From contig NZ_LDOT01000022.1 of NCBI RefSeq assembly GCF_001029445.1, positions 1 to 64,000 of the forward strand: 64,000 bases of DNA, given 5' to 3'. The notes under the pieces are model-generated. The model had not been told where the DNA came from. It saw only the letters and a list, made by a program, of their open reading frames with translations, and ran no database searches. Position 1 is the stretch's first letter; each line of letters starts with the position of its first letter. Made by a program: the position numbers and the translations under genes. The stretch comes from Photobacterium aquae. GTDB lineage: Bacteria > Pseudomonadota > Gammaproteobacteria > Enterobacterales > Vibrionaceae. Positions 8,993-18,400 of this stretch are shown in pieces.

Positions 8993-9988
8993 TTAGTTTT
9001 CGTATAGGTAGCAGCGGACAAAGTGATTGTCAGATAGCTGCGTTACGCCAGGTAGTTTCTCGCGGCACTTATCGGAAGCGTGCGTACAACGGCCGGCAAA
9101 TGGACAGCCTAGGCTCTCTGGTGTCCAGAGAGGGATTTCCCCTTTGTTGCCCTTGAGTTTTTCGTGAATGGATTTTTTCGGATCCGGAACCGCAGAAACC
9201 AATAGTTGCGTATATGGGTGCTGAGGATCGTGGATGATCTCTTCAGTATCTCCCCACTCAACCATATGGCCGACGTACATCACCGCCAAGTCTTCGGCGA
9301 TGTAGCGGGCTGTCGCGATATCGTGGGTGATATACAGCAGCGCCATTTCGCGTTCGAACTTCATCTCTTCCATTAGGTTGAGGACACCGGCACGAATAGA
9401 CACATCAAGCATTGATGTCGGCTCGTCAGCCAGAACGACCTCTGCACCAACCGCGATGTTGCGAGCCAGGTTGACACGCTGACGCTGTCCACCGGAGAGC
9501 TGGTGCGGGTACTTGGCCGCGGTCTCTTTCGGCGGGATCAGGCCAACTTGCTCAAGCAGGCTGTACACACGGTCCTCAAGCTCTTTCTGGTTGCCCTTGC
9601 TGACCTTGTTGTGGATCAGCAGCGGGCGAGCGATATGGTGGAAAATGGTGTGGGTTGGGTTCAGCGAGCCGAACGGGTCCTGCCACACCATCTGGATGCC
9701 CTGACGGTACTCCATCAGATCCGCTTTCTTCTCGATGGTCGCAATATCACGCCCGCGGTATTCGATATGCCCCGCCGTCGGTGCGTACATCTTGGCGATC
9801 ATCTTGGCTGTGGTTGACTTGCCTGAGCCTGATTCGCCTACCACGGACAGGCCGCGGCTTTTGTACATTTTGAACGACACGTCGTTGATCGCGCGCATCT
9901 TTGATTTTTTCAGCGAGTTGCTGTTTACAGAGAAATCCTTGACCAGGTTTTTCCCTTCGATAATTGGTTGTCCGATTGGCTTGCTCAT
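8993..9988 (-). CDS. Chitooligosaccharide ABC transporter ATPase (DppF/OppF type)
   Basis: 331 residues. Walker A GESGSGKST at 51-59, signature LSGGQRQRV at 164-172, Walker B VVLADEP at 184-190, and the C-terminal oligopeptide-transporter extension with Cys residues (CPFAGRCTHASDKC). By family it belongs to the dipeptide/oligopeptide class, but in Vibrio chitin operons the system imports (GlcNAc)2 and related oligomers. It would pair with the 323-residue ATPase encoded just upstream to form a heterodimer. SD AGGAAG before ATG. Confidence 0.9.
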   Translation of the reverse strand: MSKPIGQPIIEGKNLVKDFSVNSNSLKKSKMRAINDVSFKMYKSRGLSVVGESGSGKSTTAKMIAKMYAPTAGHIEYRGRDIATIEKKADLMEYRQGIQMVWQDPFGSLNPTHTIFHHIARPLLIHNKVSKGNQKELEDRVYSLLEQVGLIPPKETAAKYPHQLSGGQRQRVNLARNIAVGAEVVLADEPTSMLDVSIRAGVLNLMEEMKFEREMALLYITHDIATARYIAEDLAVMYVGHMVEWGDTEEIIHDPQHPYTQLLVSAVPDPKKSIHEKLKGNKGEIPLWTPESLGCPFAGRCTHASDKCREKLPGVTQLSDNHFVRCYLYEN

Positions 9989-10013
9989 AGTGCTTCCTAT
10001 TTCTTATTCCGTC

Positions 10014-10985
10014 TTAACTGCTCTTGTTGAATAGGTGGCAGTTACTGAAACGTCCTGGCTCAAGTTGACGCAACTGTGTTGCTTGTCTGAAGCAGGCATC
10101 ATGGGCTTTGCTACAACGGGCCTGGAAGCGACAGCCGGTAGGGACTTCCAGTAGGTTCAGCGGGTTACCAGGGATACCTGTCAAACGTGTTTTCGGGCCA
10201 GTTAGAGGCGGGAATGAGCTTCCCAGACCTTCGGTATATGGGTGGAACGGGGTTTCTAGGATCTGCTTGGATGGCGCGACCTCGACCAGTTCACCCGAGT
10301 ACATGATGCCGATGCGGTCGGAGAACTCGACCATCAGTGACAAGTCATGGGTAATGAACAAGATAGAGAACCCGAATTCCTCTTTCAGGGCGTAGATCTT
10401 TTGCAGGATCTCGCGCTGTACCACCACGTCAAGGGCCGTTGTCGGCTCATCCATGATGATCATTTTAGGGTTGAGAGCCAAAGCGATGGCAATTACCAGA
10501 CGCTGGCGCATACCGCCAGAGAACTGGTGCGGGTAGTCACGCAGGCGATCTGGGTGGATATCGACGATTTCCAGCAGCCCTTGCGCACGGCGGACAGCCT
10601 GTTCACGGCTCATGCTGGTGTGGCGCATGATCACGTCGCAGAACTGCTCTTCCATGGTCAGAACTGGGTTGAGGGCATTCATCGCACTCTGGAAGACCAT
10701 GGAGATCTGGCTCCAGCGGAACGCCGTCATCTGATGCTCGTTGAACTTCAGGATGTCACCGTGACCGTCGAAGATAACCTCGCCACCGGTAATGAACGCT
10801 GGCGGCTTATGAAGGCGCATCAGCGAGAAGGCAACAGTTGACTTACCACAACCTGACTCGCCAGCCAGGCCGAAGACTTCCCCTTTACCGATGTCAAAAC
10901 TTACGTTGTTTACCGCGCGGACATCGCCCGCGTCGGTAATATAGTCAACACACAGGTTGCGGATTGAAATTTGTGGGTTTGTCAT
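10014..10985 (-). CDS. Chitooligosaccharide ABC transporter ATPase (DppD/OppD type)
   Basis: 323 residues with Walker A GESGCGKST at 42-50, signature FSGGMRQRL at 155-163, Walker B IIMDEP ending at about 181, and a Cys-containing C-terminal oligopeptide-transport extension (CRFQARCSKAHDAC). Its ATG overlaps the stop of the preceding permease gene by one base (TAATG), indicating translational coupling. Partner of the downstream DppF-type subunit. Cytoplasmic, membrane-associated. Confidence 0.9.
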   Translation of the reverse strand: MTNPQISIRNLCVDYITDAGDVRAVNNVSFDIGKGEVFGLAGESGCGKSTVAFSLMRLHKPPAFITGGEVIFDGHGDILKFNEHQMTAFRWSQISMVFQSAMNALNPVLTMEEQFCDVIMRHTSMSREQAVRRAQGLLEIVDIHPDRLRDYPHQFSGGMRQRLVIAIALALNPKMIIMDEPTTALDVVVQREILQKIYALKEEFGFSILFITHDLSLMVEFSDRIGIMYSGELVEVAPSKQILETPFHPYTEGLGSSFPPLTGPKTRLTGIPGNPLNLLEVPTGCRFQARCSKAHDACFRQATQLRQLEPGRFSNCHLFNKSS

Positions 10986-12010
10986 TACTTCTCTCCCCCT
11001 TGAAGGGCTGGCTGAGGCTCAATCGTTGCCTGAGCTTGTTTCTGGTTTTCTTTGGCCATGTTCTGCCAGCGACGCATGCCTTTGTGCGAGCGAAGCTGTG
11101 GGTTGGCGATTTCATCGACGGCAAAGTTAAGCATTGCCAAGCCGATTGCAATGAAGGTTAGGGCCAAACATGGAGCAAGCAGTTCCCACCAAGCGCCGAC
11201 CAGCATGGATGATGAGGTCTGGACGTTGTAGAGCATGACACCCCAGCTGATGGAGTTCGGGTCACCCAAGCCAAGGAACGACAGGGTGGCTTCGGTCATG
11301 ATGGCAAGCATGACAGAACCGATGAAGCTTGCGCCGACAATGGAGATTAGGTTCGGCAGGATTTCGACGAAGATAATGCGGACCGAGGACTCGCCCAGTA
11401 CTTCGGCAGCCTTGACGAACTCTTTTTCACGCAGAGACAGGGTTTGGGCGCGTACAACACGGGCACCCCATGCCCAAGAGGTCATCCCGATCACGATGGC
11501 GATGGTGAGCGGGCCCGCCTGGCCGATAAAGGCCGCGATAACGAACAGTAATGGCAGCTGCGGGATAACCAGCATGACGTTCATGGCCGCCGACAGAATG
11601 TCATCGACACGACCACCGAAGTAGCCAGCAGAGACTCCGATCACGGTGGCTAGGAAGCAGACCATAAAGCCGGCACCGAAGCCTACGGCAAGTGATGTGC
11701 GAGCGCCGTATACCACCTGAGACCATACGTCACGTCCCATGCGGGTTGTTCCCATGACGTGCTCTGCATCTTTTGACATCCGCAAAGTACGTTTGCTGTC
11801 AGCGAGGTTGGTGGCAACCCAGCCGTCAGGGTTGCTTTGTGCCGCTTTGACCACGAATGCTGGGTATTCGTGCGGGTTGCCTGTACGTTTGTCCGGTGCG
11901 AACTCGGTCAGTAGAGGTGCAAAGATTGCACTCAAAATGAAGATAGCGATGATACCTAGGCCAAACATAGCTTTGGCATTACCTGAGAGTAGCTTGATTA
12001 GTCCTTTCAT
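10985..12010 (-). CDS. Chitooligosaccharide ABC transporter permease (DppC type)
   Basis: 341 residues with a first membrane segment at about 15-35 (GLGIIAIFILSAIFAPLL), a periplasmic stretch, then five further hydrophobic segments. The EAA coupling loop is recognisable in KAAEVLGESSVRIIFVEILPN. This is the DppC/OppC class of inner-membrane subunits. It sits two bases after the DppB-type gene stop and overlaps the next ATPase gene, as usual for a transporter operon. Confidence 0.9.
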   Translation of the reverse strand: MKGLIKLLSGNAKAMFGLGIIAIFILSAIFAPLLTEFAPDKRTGNPHEYPAFVVKAAQSNPDGWVATNLADSKRTLRMSKDAEHVMGTTRMGRDVWSQVVYGARTSLAVGFGAGFMVCFLATVIGVSAGYFGGRVDDILSAAMNVMLVIPQLPLLFVIAAFIGQAGPLTIAIVIGMTSWAWGARVVRAQTLSLREKEFVKAAEVLGESSVRIIFVEILPNLISIVGASFIGSVMLAIMTEATLSFLGLGDPNSISWGVMLYNVQTSSSMLVGAWWELLAPCLALTFIAIGLAMLNFAVDEIANPQLRSHKGMRRWQNMAKENQKQAQATIEPQPALQGGEK

Positions 12011-12012
12011 GA

Positions 12013-12999
12013 TTATTTGCCTCCCTTGCGTAGGCGAGGATCCAGAGCAACGATAAGAATGTCAGCCATGAAGTTGAAGAACAGCATGAACATAGTCATG
12101 ATCAGCAGCTGGCCTTGAAGTACTTGGTAGTCACGGGTATTGATGGCATTGAGCAGCACAGTGCCAAGGCCCGGGTAGTTGAAGATCATTTCGATAATCA
12201 GCTGGCCACCGATGGCCATACCAATTGCCATCGACAGGGCGGTAACACTTGGCAGCATCGCGTTACGTGCGGCGTATTTGAAGACGACGCGGTTTTCACT
12301 CAGGCCCTTACCTTTGGCCATGGTGATATAGTCTTCGTTTAGCAGGTTGATCATGTTGTTACGCATGTTGATCAGGAAGCCGCCGATCTGGATGATAGTG
12401 GCACAGAACAGTGGCAGTACGGCGTGGTAACCAACATCAAGGTAGAAATCCAGACTGGTCCAGTCAGGGGTTGTACCAGGGGTATAGGCATAGGTAGACG
12501 GGAACCACTTGGTACCGATAGCAAAGGTATAGAGCACCAGCATAGCGACGACCACCGGTGGAACAGCCTGTACAACCATCATCCCCGGAGAAATGAATGC
12601 GTCATATTTGCTGCCGCGTTTCCACGCTGCGAAGACACCAAGGCTCGAGCCGATACAGAATGCTAGGATTACCGCCGTACCGGCAAGAAATAGCGACCAG
12701 CCGACCGCGTTGCCCAGTACATCGTTAACCGTTTGCGGGTAGGTCTGAATTGAGATACCAAGATCCCAAGACAAAATCCCTTTCAGGTAAATTAGATACT
12801 GTTGGTAAATCGGGCCATCAACAAAGCCCAGCAGCTCTTTCATTGCTGCGATACGTTCTGGGGTCACCTGTACCGATGCATTGGCAAACATCATGGTGAC
12901 TGGATCCCCTGGCATTGCCCGGGGAATGATAAAGTTAATTGTTACTGCGAACAGCAGCGCAATCCCATAAAAACTAAGCCTGCGTATAAAAAATCCCAT
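12013..12999 (-). CDS. Chitooligosaccharide ABC transporter permease (DppB type)
   Basis: 328 residues, N-terminal segment FFIRRLSFYGIALLFAVTIN typical of DppB/OppB, followed by further transmembrane helices and the EAA loop TMAKGKGLSENRVVFKYAARN. First gene after the binding-protein gene, separated by 137 bp that contain a strong hairpin (13101-13123). It probably forms the translocation pore with the DppC-type subunit. Confidence 0.9.
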   Translation of the reverse strand: MGFFIRRLSFYGIALLFAVTINFIIPRAMPGDPVTMMFANASVQVTPERIAAMKELLGFVDGPIYQQYLIYLKGILSWDLGISIQTYPQTVNDVLGNAVGWSLFLAGTAVILAFCIGSSLGVFAAWKRGSKYDAFISPGMMVVQAVPPVVVAMLVLYTFAIGTKWFPSTYAYTPGTTPDWTSLDFYLDVGYHAVLPLFCATIIQIGGFLINMRNNMINLLNEDYITMAKGKGLSENRVVFKYAARNAMLPSVTALSMAIGMAIGGQLIIEMIFNYPGLGTVLLNAINTRDYQVLQGQLLIMTMFMLFFNFMADILIVALDPRLRKGGK

Positions 13000-13100
13000 A
13001 ACTCACACCTTAAATTATCCAGTTACTCCAACCAGATTTCAGACACACTCTTCCCTGACCACTGGCCATTGATTCTATCTAAGGGGGGAAGGTTGAAAGG

Positions 13101-13123
13101 GCGGTGCGCAAGGTGCGCACCGC
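13101..13123 (-). terminator. Intercistronic hairpin between binding-protein and permease genes
   Basis: Perfect inverted repeat GCGGTGCGCA / TGCGCACCGC around AGG. On the minus strand it is followed by CCTTTC, not a proper U tract. Such stem-loops after a binding-protein gene usually stabilise the upstream mRNA or reduce read-through, so that the binding protein is made in excess of the membrane subunits; this role is inferred. Confidence 0.6.
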
Positions 13124-13136
13124 AAATCGCGAATAA

Positions 13137-14816
13137 TTACGCTTTAGGTTTTAGGTCAAGTACTTGCAGTAGACGCTCTTGGGTATTGGTGATTGGCATT
13201 GGACGTCCTTTCGGATTTTTCTCGTTCCACCAACCAGTGAAGCGTGCTGTGTTGTATTGAGATGTGTAAGCACCAGACATTACAGGGATAGTTACTTGGT
13301 TCTCTGCAATGATCTTCTGGATGCCGTGAGCGATCTCAAGCTGCTCATCACGGTCTGCTGTCTTGTAGAAGCCATCTAATAGCTTATCTAGCTGCTCGTT
13401 CTTCCAGTAGTGTAGGGCGAAACGAGGCATACCTTCGTTAGACATGAAGCGTGAGTGGTACGCGCTATCCCAGTAGGTGTATGGATCTGCACCGTGGAAG
13501 TAGTTGGTGTAAGCCACGTCATAAGTCGCGTCAAGCATTGCCTGGTTGTACACTGAGAAGTCAGGTGTGCTGGCTTTCGCCTTGATGCCGACTTCCTGAA
13601 GCATTTCAACACTTAGCTGTACTGTGTTGTTGAAGTCTGTCCAACCGTTTGGTGATTGGATAGAAAGCTCGATCTGCTTGCCAGTTGGCGTTTCAACAAA
13701 GCCATCGCCGTTGGTGTCTTTGTAGCCAGCTTTCTTCAGAAGCGCTTTGGCGTTTGCAACGTTGTAAGTCATGAATGGCTTGTACTTTTCGTACACGCTG
13801 TTGTCAGACCATGAAGCAAATGCCTGGCCTAGACCAGATGCGTAGTCGTTCACTACACCGCCGCCGTAGAATGCGATGTCGATGATAGTTTCACGGTCGA
13901 TAGCCATAGAGAAGGCGCGACGGAAATCAATATCGTTGATCGCTTCGTGGTTACCCTTGTTAGGCGTGTTGTAGTTCAACATGAATGCCTGAGTACCGCC
14001 AGCTGGGTACCAGTACTTGTTGTTAGGGTTCGCTGCTGCGTATGTGCTGTCCACATCAGGAATGAAAGCGTAAGACCAGTCGAACTGTCCGCTTAGTACC
14101 TGACCTAGGAATTGGTCGTTACCGCCAACCTGAGGCAGGCGTAGACAGTCAACGTCTAGGTTAGCGTTATCCCAGTAGTTAGGGTTACGGCACTGGGTGT
14201 ATAGCTGAGGAGTGAACGTGTCGATTTCTGTGAACGGACCAGTACCAACAGGGTTTTCGTTGGTGAAGCGCGTTGGATCTTTCACTTTGCTCCATACGTG
14301 TGCAGGAACAACAGCCACTTTAGAAATCAGGTAAGGAACGTTAGAGTTCGCTTCAGTTAGGCTGAAGGTTACTTTGTCGCCCTGTGCCTTCACGCCTTTC
14401 AGACGGGCATTGATACCGGTACGGTCAAGCTCTGGGTGTTTCTTAAGAAGGTCGAATGTGAACGCAACGTCTTTCGCAGTGAAAGGCTTACCGTCAGACC
14501 ACTTCACGCCATCACGAATTTCGAAGGTGACGTTCATTAGGTCATCAGTCATGAAGTAGTTCTTTGCAAGACGCATGACTGGCTCATTGCCTTTCAGCTC
14601 GTTGAACACAACCAATGGCTCGAAAATGAAGTCATAGGTAGTGTCTAGCTGAGTTTGTAGGTACGGGTTGAAGTTACGTACAAAGGTTGGGTAGAACTTA
14701 GGTACCATTGTCAGCTCAGTGCGATCCGCAGCTGAAGCCACTGGGGCTGTTAACATTGTTGAAGCTGCTGCTACAACGGCTAGCGCTAACTGGGTTTTCT
14801 TTATATTGGCAAGCAT
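13137..14816 (-). CDS. Periplasmic chitooligosaccharide-binding protein (CBP, SBP_bac_5 family)
   Basis: A 559-residue solute-binding protein with a Sec signal peptide (KK at 6-7, hydrophobic core to ~25, likely cleavage after VASA at 29). The mature part is a family 5 extracellular binding protein like DppA/OppA. In V. cholerae the orthologue binds (GlcNAc)n and also holds the sensor ChiS inactive until ligand is bound. It is the first gene of the operon, encoded on the same strand as chiS and downstream of a 640-bp intergenic region, so the operon promoter should lie there. Confidence 0.92.
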   Translation of the reverse strand: MLANIKKTQLALAVVAAASTMLTAPVASAADRTELTMVPKFYPTFVRNFNPYLQTQLDTTYDFIFEPLVVFNELKGNEPVMRLAKNYFMTDDLMNVTFEIRDGVKWSDGKPFTAKDVAFTFDLLKKHPELDRTGINARLKGVKAQGDKVTFSLTEANSNVPYLISKVAVVPAHVWSKVKDPTRFTNENPVGTGPFTEIDTFTPQLYTQCRNPNYWDNANLDVDCLRLPQVGGNDQFLGQVLSGQFDWSYAFIPDVDSTYAAANPNNKYWYPAGGTQAFMLNYNTPNKGNHEAINDIDFRRAFSMAIDRETIIDIAFYGGGVVNDYASGLGQAFASWSDNSVYEKYKPFMTYNVANAKALLKKAGYKDTNGDGFVETPTGKQIELSIQSPNGWTDFNNTVQLSVEMLQEVGIKAKASTPDFSVYNQAMLDATYDVAYTNYFHGADPYTYWDSAYHSRFMSNEGMPRFALHYWKNEQLDKLLDGFYKTADRDEQLEIAHGIQKIIAENQVTIPVMSGAYTSQYNTARFTGWWNEKNPKGRPMPITNTQERLLQVLDLKPKA

Positions 14817-15458
14817 AGCTGTTCCTTACTCTTTGCTTTTAGTTTCACTTGTTTGGAAAAAGCCCGTCTCAGTATCGACATCAACGGGGTTGCAGACCCT
14901 ACTTTGTTCAAGCGGTGGAACATTCCCGAACAAATGGCCTTGTAGGCTCTGTGTGCCCTAAGGAGACTCCTGATTGTCAAAACGGTCAATCAGGTTTCTC
15001 GTTAAAAACGTTAAATTCTTAGCCGGTACCGTCAAAAACGTAAATTTCGGACTGTGATCTGACTCGAAACTGGCGATCTCCTGTGCTGGATATCACGTTT
15101 ATAGGTTTGACATTAAAGTCTGTTTCATTTCTTTTTGTAAAATATTTAATTATAAAACAATAACTTAAAATCTTGGTTTGTGGCGAGAATGCAACAAGTG
15201 AGTTTTCTATGGTTATTTGCCTGCGGAAAATTTTTGCCTTGGATTTGTTGTGATTGGCTTCTCATAACCTGAAACATTTCAGCGTTATGGCCGTTATCTA
15301 CGGGGTTTGTCGACAAATCGGTGTGTTTTTGAACACTGTCTAGAGGGGGTAGGAAAGCGATTTTTTCCGTTTTTGGGGTATTAATTTGGGTCGAAAAAAA
15401 GCCCGTCAGAGACGGGCTTGAAAGAGAGGGGACATGGGCGCAGAAGTGGGCTTAGCGG
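14817..15458 (-). promoter_or_regulatory. Upstream region and leader of the chitin operon
   Basis: A 642-bp stretch without a gene. Seen: (a) a CRP-like site TGTGC-N6-TCACG at 15082-15097 and a weaker TGTGATCTGACTCG at 15053; (b) direct repeats AAAAACGTTAAATT at 15004-15017 and AAAAACGTAAATTT at 15034-15047, exactly 30 bp apart; (c) a palindrome with arms CCTGATTG (14969-14976) and CAATCAGG (14987-14994); (d) a weak terminator-like hairpin, CCCGT/ACGGG then CTTTTT on the minus strand, at 14857-14888; (e) an AT-rich tract at 15136-15173. A TTGACG hexamer (minus strand, near 15030) could be a -35 box. ChiS is known to activate this promoter in V. cholerae; the assignment of any element here is inference. 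Confidence 0.55.
15394..15419 (-). terminator. Terminator of chiS
   Basis: On the minus strand AAGCCCGTC-TCT-GACGGGC followed by seven T; it lies 40-65 bp past the chiS stop codon. Confidence 0.88.
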
Positions 15459-18400
15459 CTATTGACTGATGAGCTGCTGAAGCCGCTCTTTGGCCTGATT
15501 GAGCTGCTGTTGCGCCGGAGAGGATGCCGGGCAGCGGTCCAAAACAAAATCTACGGTGCTAAGTACGTTACGCCAGCGCGGGGTCTTGGGTAGACTCTCT
15601 AAGTGGAGGTACTTATCAAGGGTCCGAGTTTGTAGGGTGCTTCGATCAAGGTACACCCGCCACAGCCCGCTTTCTTCGGCTAGGTCAAACTTTGTTTTTC
15701 CGGTGCAGGTTTCCCAGTGCTTGAGGGTTTGCTTCATGACATCAACAACCAGATCGCGCATGGTGTCTTGCTTGCTTTTGCCCCCGTCTCCCAGCTTGTT
15801 GGCAATATTTTGAAATTCGTCGCCTAAGTGGCGGAGTTTCTCTAGGTTGCCCTTGTCGCCATTGAAGGCATAGTCGGAAAGGACATCAACGGCATTCTCT
15901 AGCACTTCAATCCGGTGGCTGTCAGTTTGGCCTTGGTTGTCGAAGATGAACATCCGTTGTAGGCCAGAGGCTTCCGGCAAGTTGATGACGTCAGTATTGA
16001 GCGTTGTGAGCGAGTCGCCAATCCGGAACATCAGTTCGCCGTGGAAATGGTGCAGAGTGTGGATATCCTCCGGCAGGTGGGTAGCCAGAATATCTTCGAT
16101 ATGGTGGCGTTCGATATGTTCGGGTGAGCGATTAAACAGTTTGCCGGCAGCACTGTTCGCATAGCGAATCCTTCCTCCACTCTGGATGCAGATAATAGCT
16201 TCGTTGGTGGACTCCAACAGCCCGAGCAGGCGGCTTTGGGTCTCTAGCAGGCCAGCCTCGACAGCCTCGCGGCGGGCAATTTCCTCGGCTAGGCGTTGGT
16301 TCTCCCTGCGCTGGATCTCGGTTTGTCCCGCCTTGAGATGGGCGCCGATACGGGCAGTGAGCTCCTCTTTGTTGAATGGCTTGGTGAGATAGTCATTGGC
16401 CCCGGATTCGAATCCGCGGATCCGGTCCTGCACCTGGCCAAGGGCCGACAGCATGATGACCGGCAGCTCAGTCATGCTGTAGCGTTGGCGAAGCTGCTCG
16501 CAGACTTCATAGCCGGACATATCCGGCATCATGATATCGAGCAGCAACAGGGCTGGTGGGTTTTCCTCGATCATTTTGAGCGCCTGCGGGCCGCTTTCTG
16601 CCGTTGCAACGCGGTATCCTTCGAGCCGGAGGAAGTTCTTCAATACCTGCAGGTTCACCGGCTCATCATCGACAACCAGCAATAAATCACCGTCTGGGTT
16701 TTCCGGGATATCATCAATATCATTGATTGCAGTTTCGCAGTTTGGAGCCTGAAAATGCTGGTTGCGGCTGTTGAGCTGGCTCTCGGCGATTTCTTGCTTT
16801 GAAGCAAGGTTGAGAGTGAAACTGAACGTGGTTCCAATCATTGGTTGACTGCTGACATAAAGCCTTCCCCCCATTAATTCAATGAGTTGTCTGCTTATTG
16901 AAAGTCCAAGGCCAGATCCCTGACGGTACTGGGCCGAGTGGGTATTGGCTTGGGTCAGCGGCTCGAAAATATGTTCGAGCTGATCGGGCGGGATCCCCTG
17001 TCCGGTATCGACGACCTGAATCCGTAGCTGGTTTTCCAGCATGGTGGCAGACAAAATAATTTTGCCTTCAGAAGTGTATTTGATGGCATTGCCCACCAGA
17101 TTATAAAGGACTTGTTCCAGGCGCTGTTCATCGCCGGCAATCGGTGGCAGGTCATCAGGGATCTGATTGATAATTCTGACCGGTTTGCTGCCAAGCAGGT
17201 GCCCGGACAACTCAAGCACCAGACGGACGGCCGAGGCCACGTCGACGGCTTGTTTTTGTATATCCATGTCGCCGTAGCGCATTTTGTGGTAATCGAGCAG
17301 ATCGTCCACCAAGTTGGTGAGACGCTGGCCGCTGTTGATCATGATTTCCAGCTGGCGTCGCTGGGAGCGCTGGACGGGGCCATTGGCACCAGCGAGCAGC
17401 GACTCTGCGATACCGACCATGCCATGCAAAGGGGTACGGAGTTCATGGGAGGTCGTCGCGAGGAACTCATCTTTGAGCTTGTCAGCAGTTTGCAGCTCAT
17501 TGTTCTTTTGCTGAATAAGCTGGAGGTTGTGTTCAAGCTTGGTGTTCTGCTCACGGATCAGGATCATTTTTTCCCTGATTGATGATTGCATCCGGGCAAA
17601 GCTGATTGCCAGTCGGCCGATTTCATCGCTGCGGTCGGTACTCTCTATTTTCTGATCCATATCTCCGGCCGATACGCGTTCGGCGGCCCAGGTCAGACGC
17701 AGCAGAGGGGCTGTGATCGAGTTAGAGAGCCAGTGCGAGGCGATAATCACCAGAATAATTGCCGTTACCATCGCGACGAGGAATATGATTTCCAGCTGGT
17801 GGATCCGAGCAAAGGCTTCTTTTTCCGGCAATTCCACAACCAGCGCCCATTCGCTCCCCATGATTTTGACCGGGGAAAAGGCACTCAGTACCGAGATACC
17901 GCTGAAGTTGGTAAAACTGCCGACACCGTGGTTGCCCGACAGCGCCTGATCAATACTTTGGCTTGAATAGGTTTTGGGCTCGTTGGCAGTGGCTGGCAGC
18001 CGAGAGTGGTGATCTTGGCCGACTAACAGGGTCTGGACTGAGTGGGCCCCATTGCTGGTGGTCCCAAGCAACTCGCTGATGACATGGTTGTCGAGCCGGA
18101 AGAAGACATAGCTATGCAGGTACCCCTGCTGAATAATGGGGGCGGCAAACCAAGCGGCAAGATCTTGCTGCCCAGGCTCCGTGCTGAAGTCAGTAAAGAC
18201 AACTGGGACCTGATCCGGCTCGTTGCTGCTACTTTCGGTTTTGGCCTTGATAGCGGCAAAGGTCTTGCTCAGGGCCGGATAGGGCTGCGTTGCTTGCCCC
18301 AGGTTGATACTGAACATCTCGGGGGTGTAAGCGGAATAGACAATATTCCCTTTTAGATCAACTAATAGGATATCACTGAAGTTCGAGCGTTTGAGGTACT

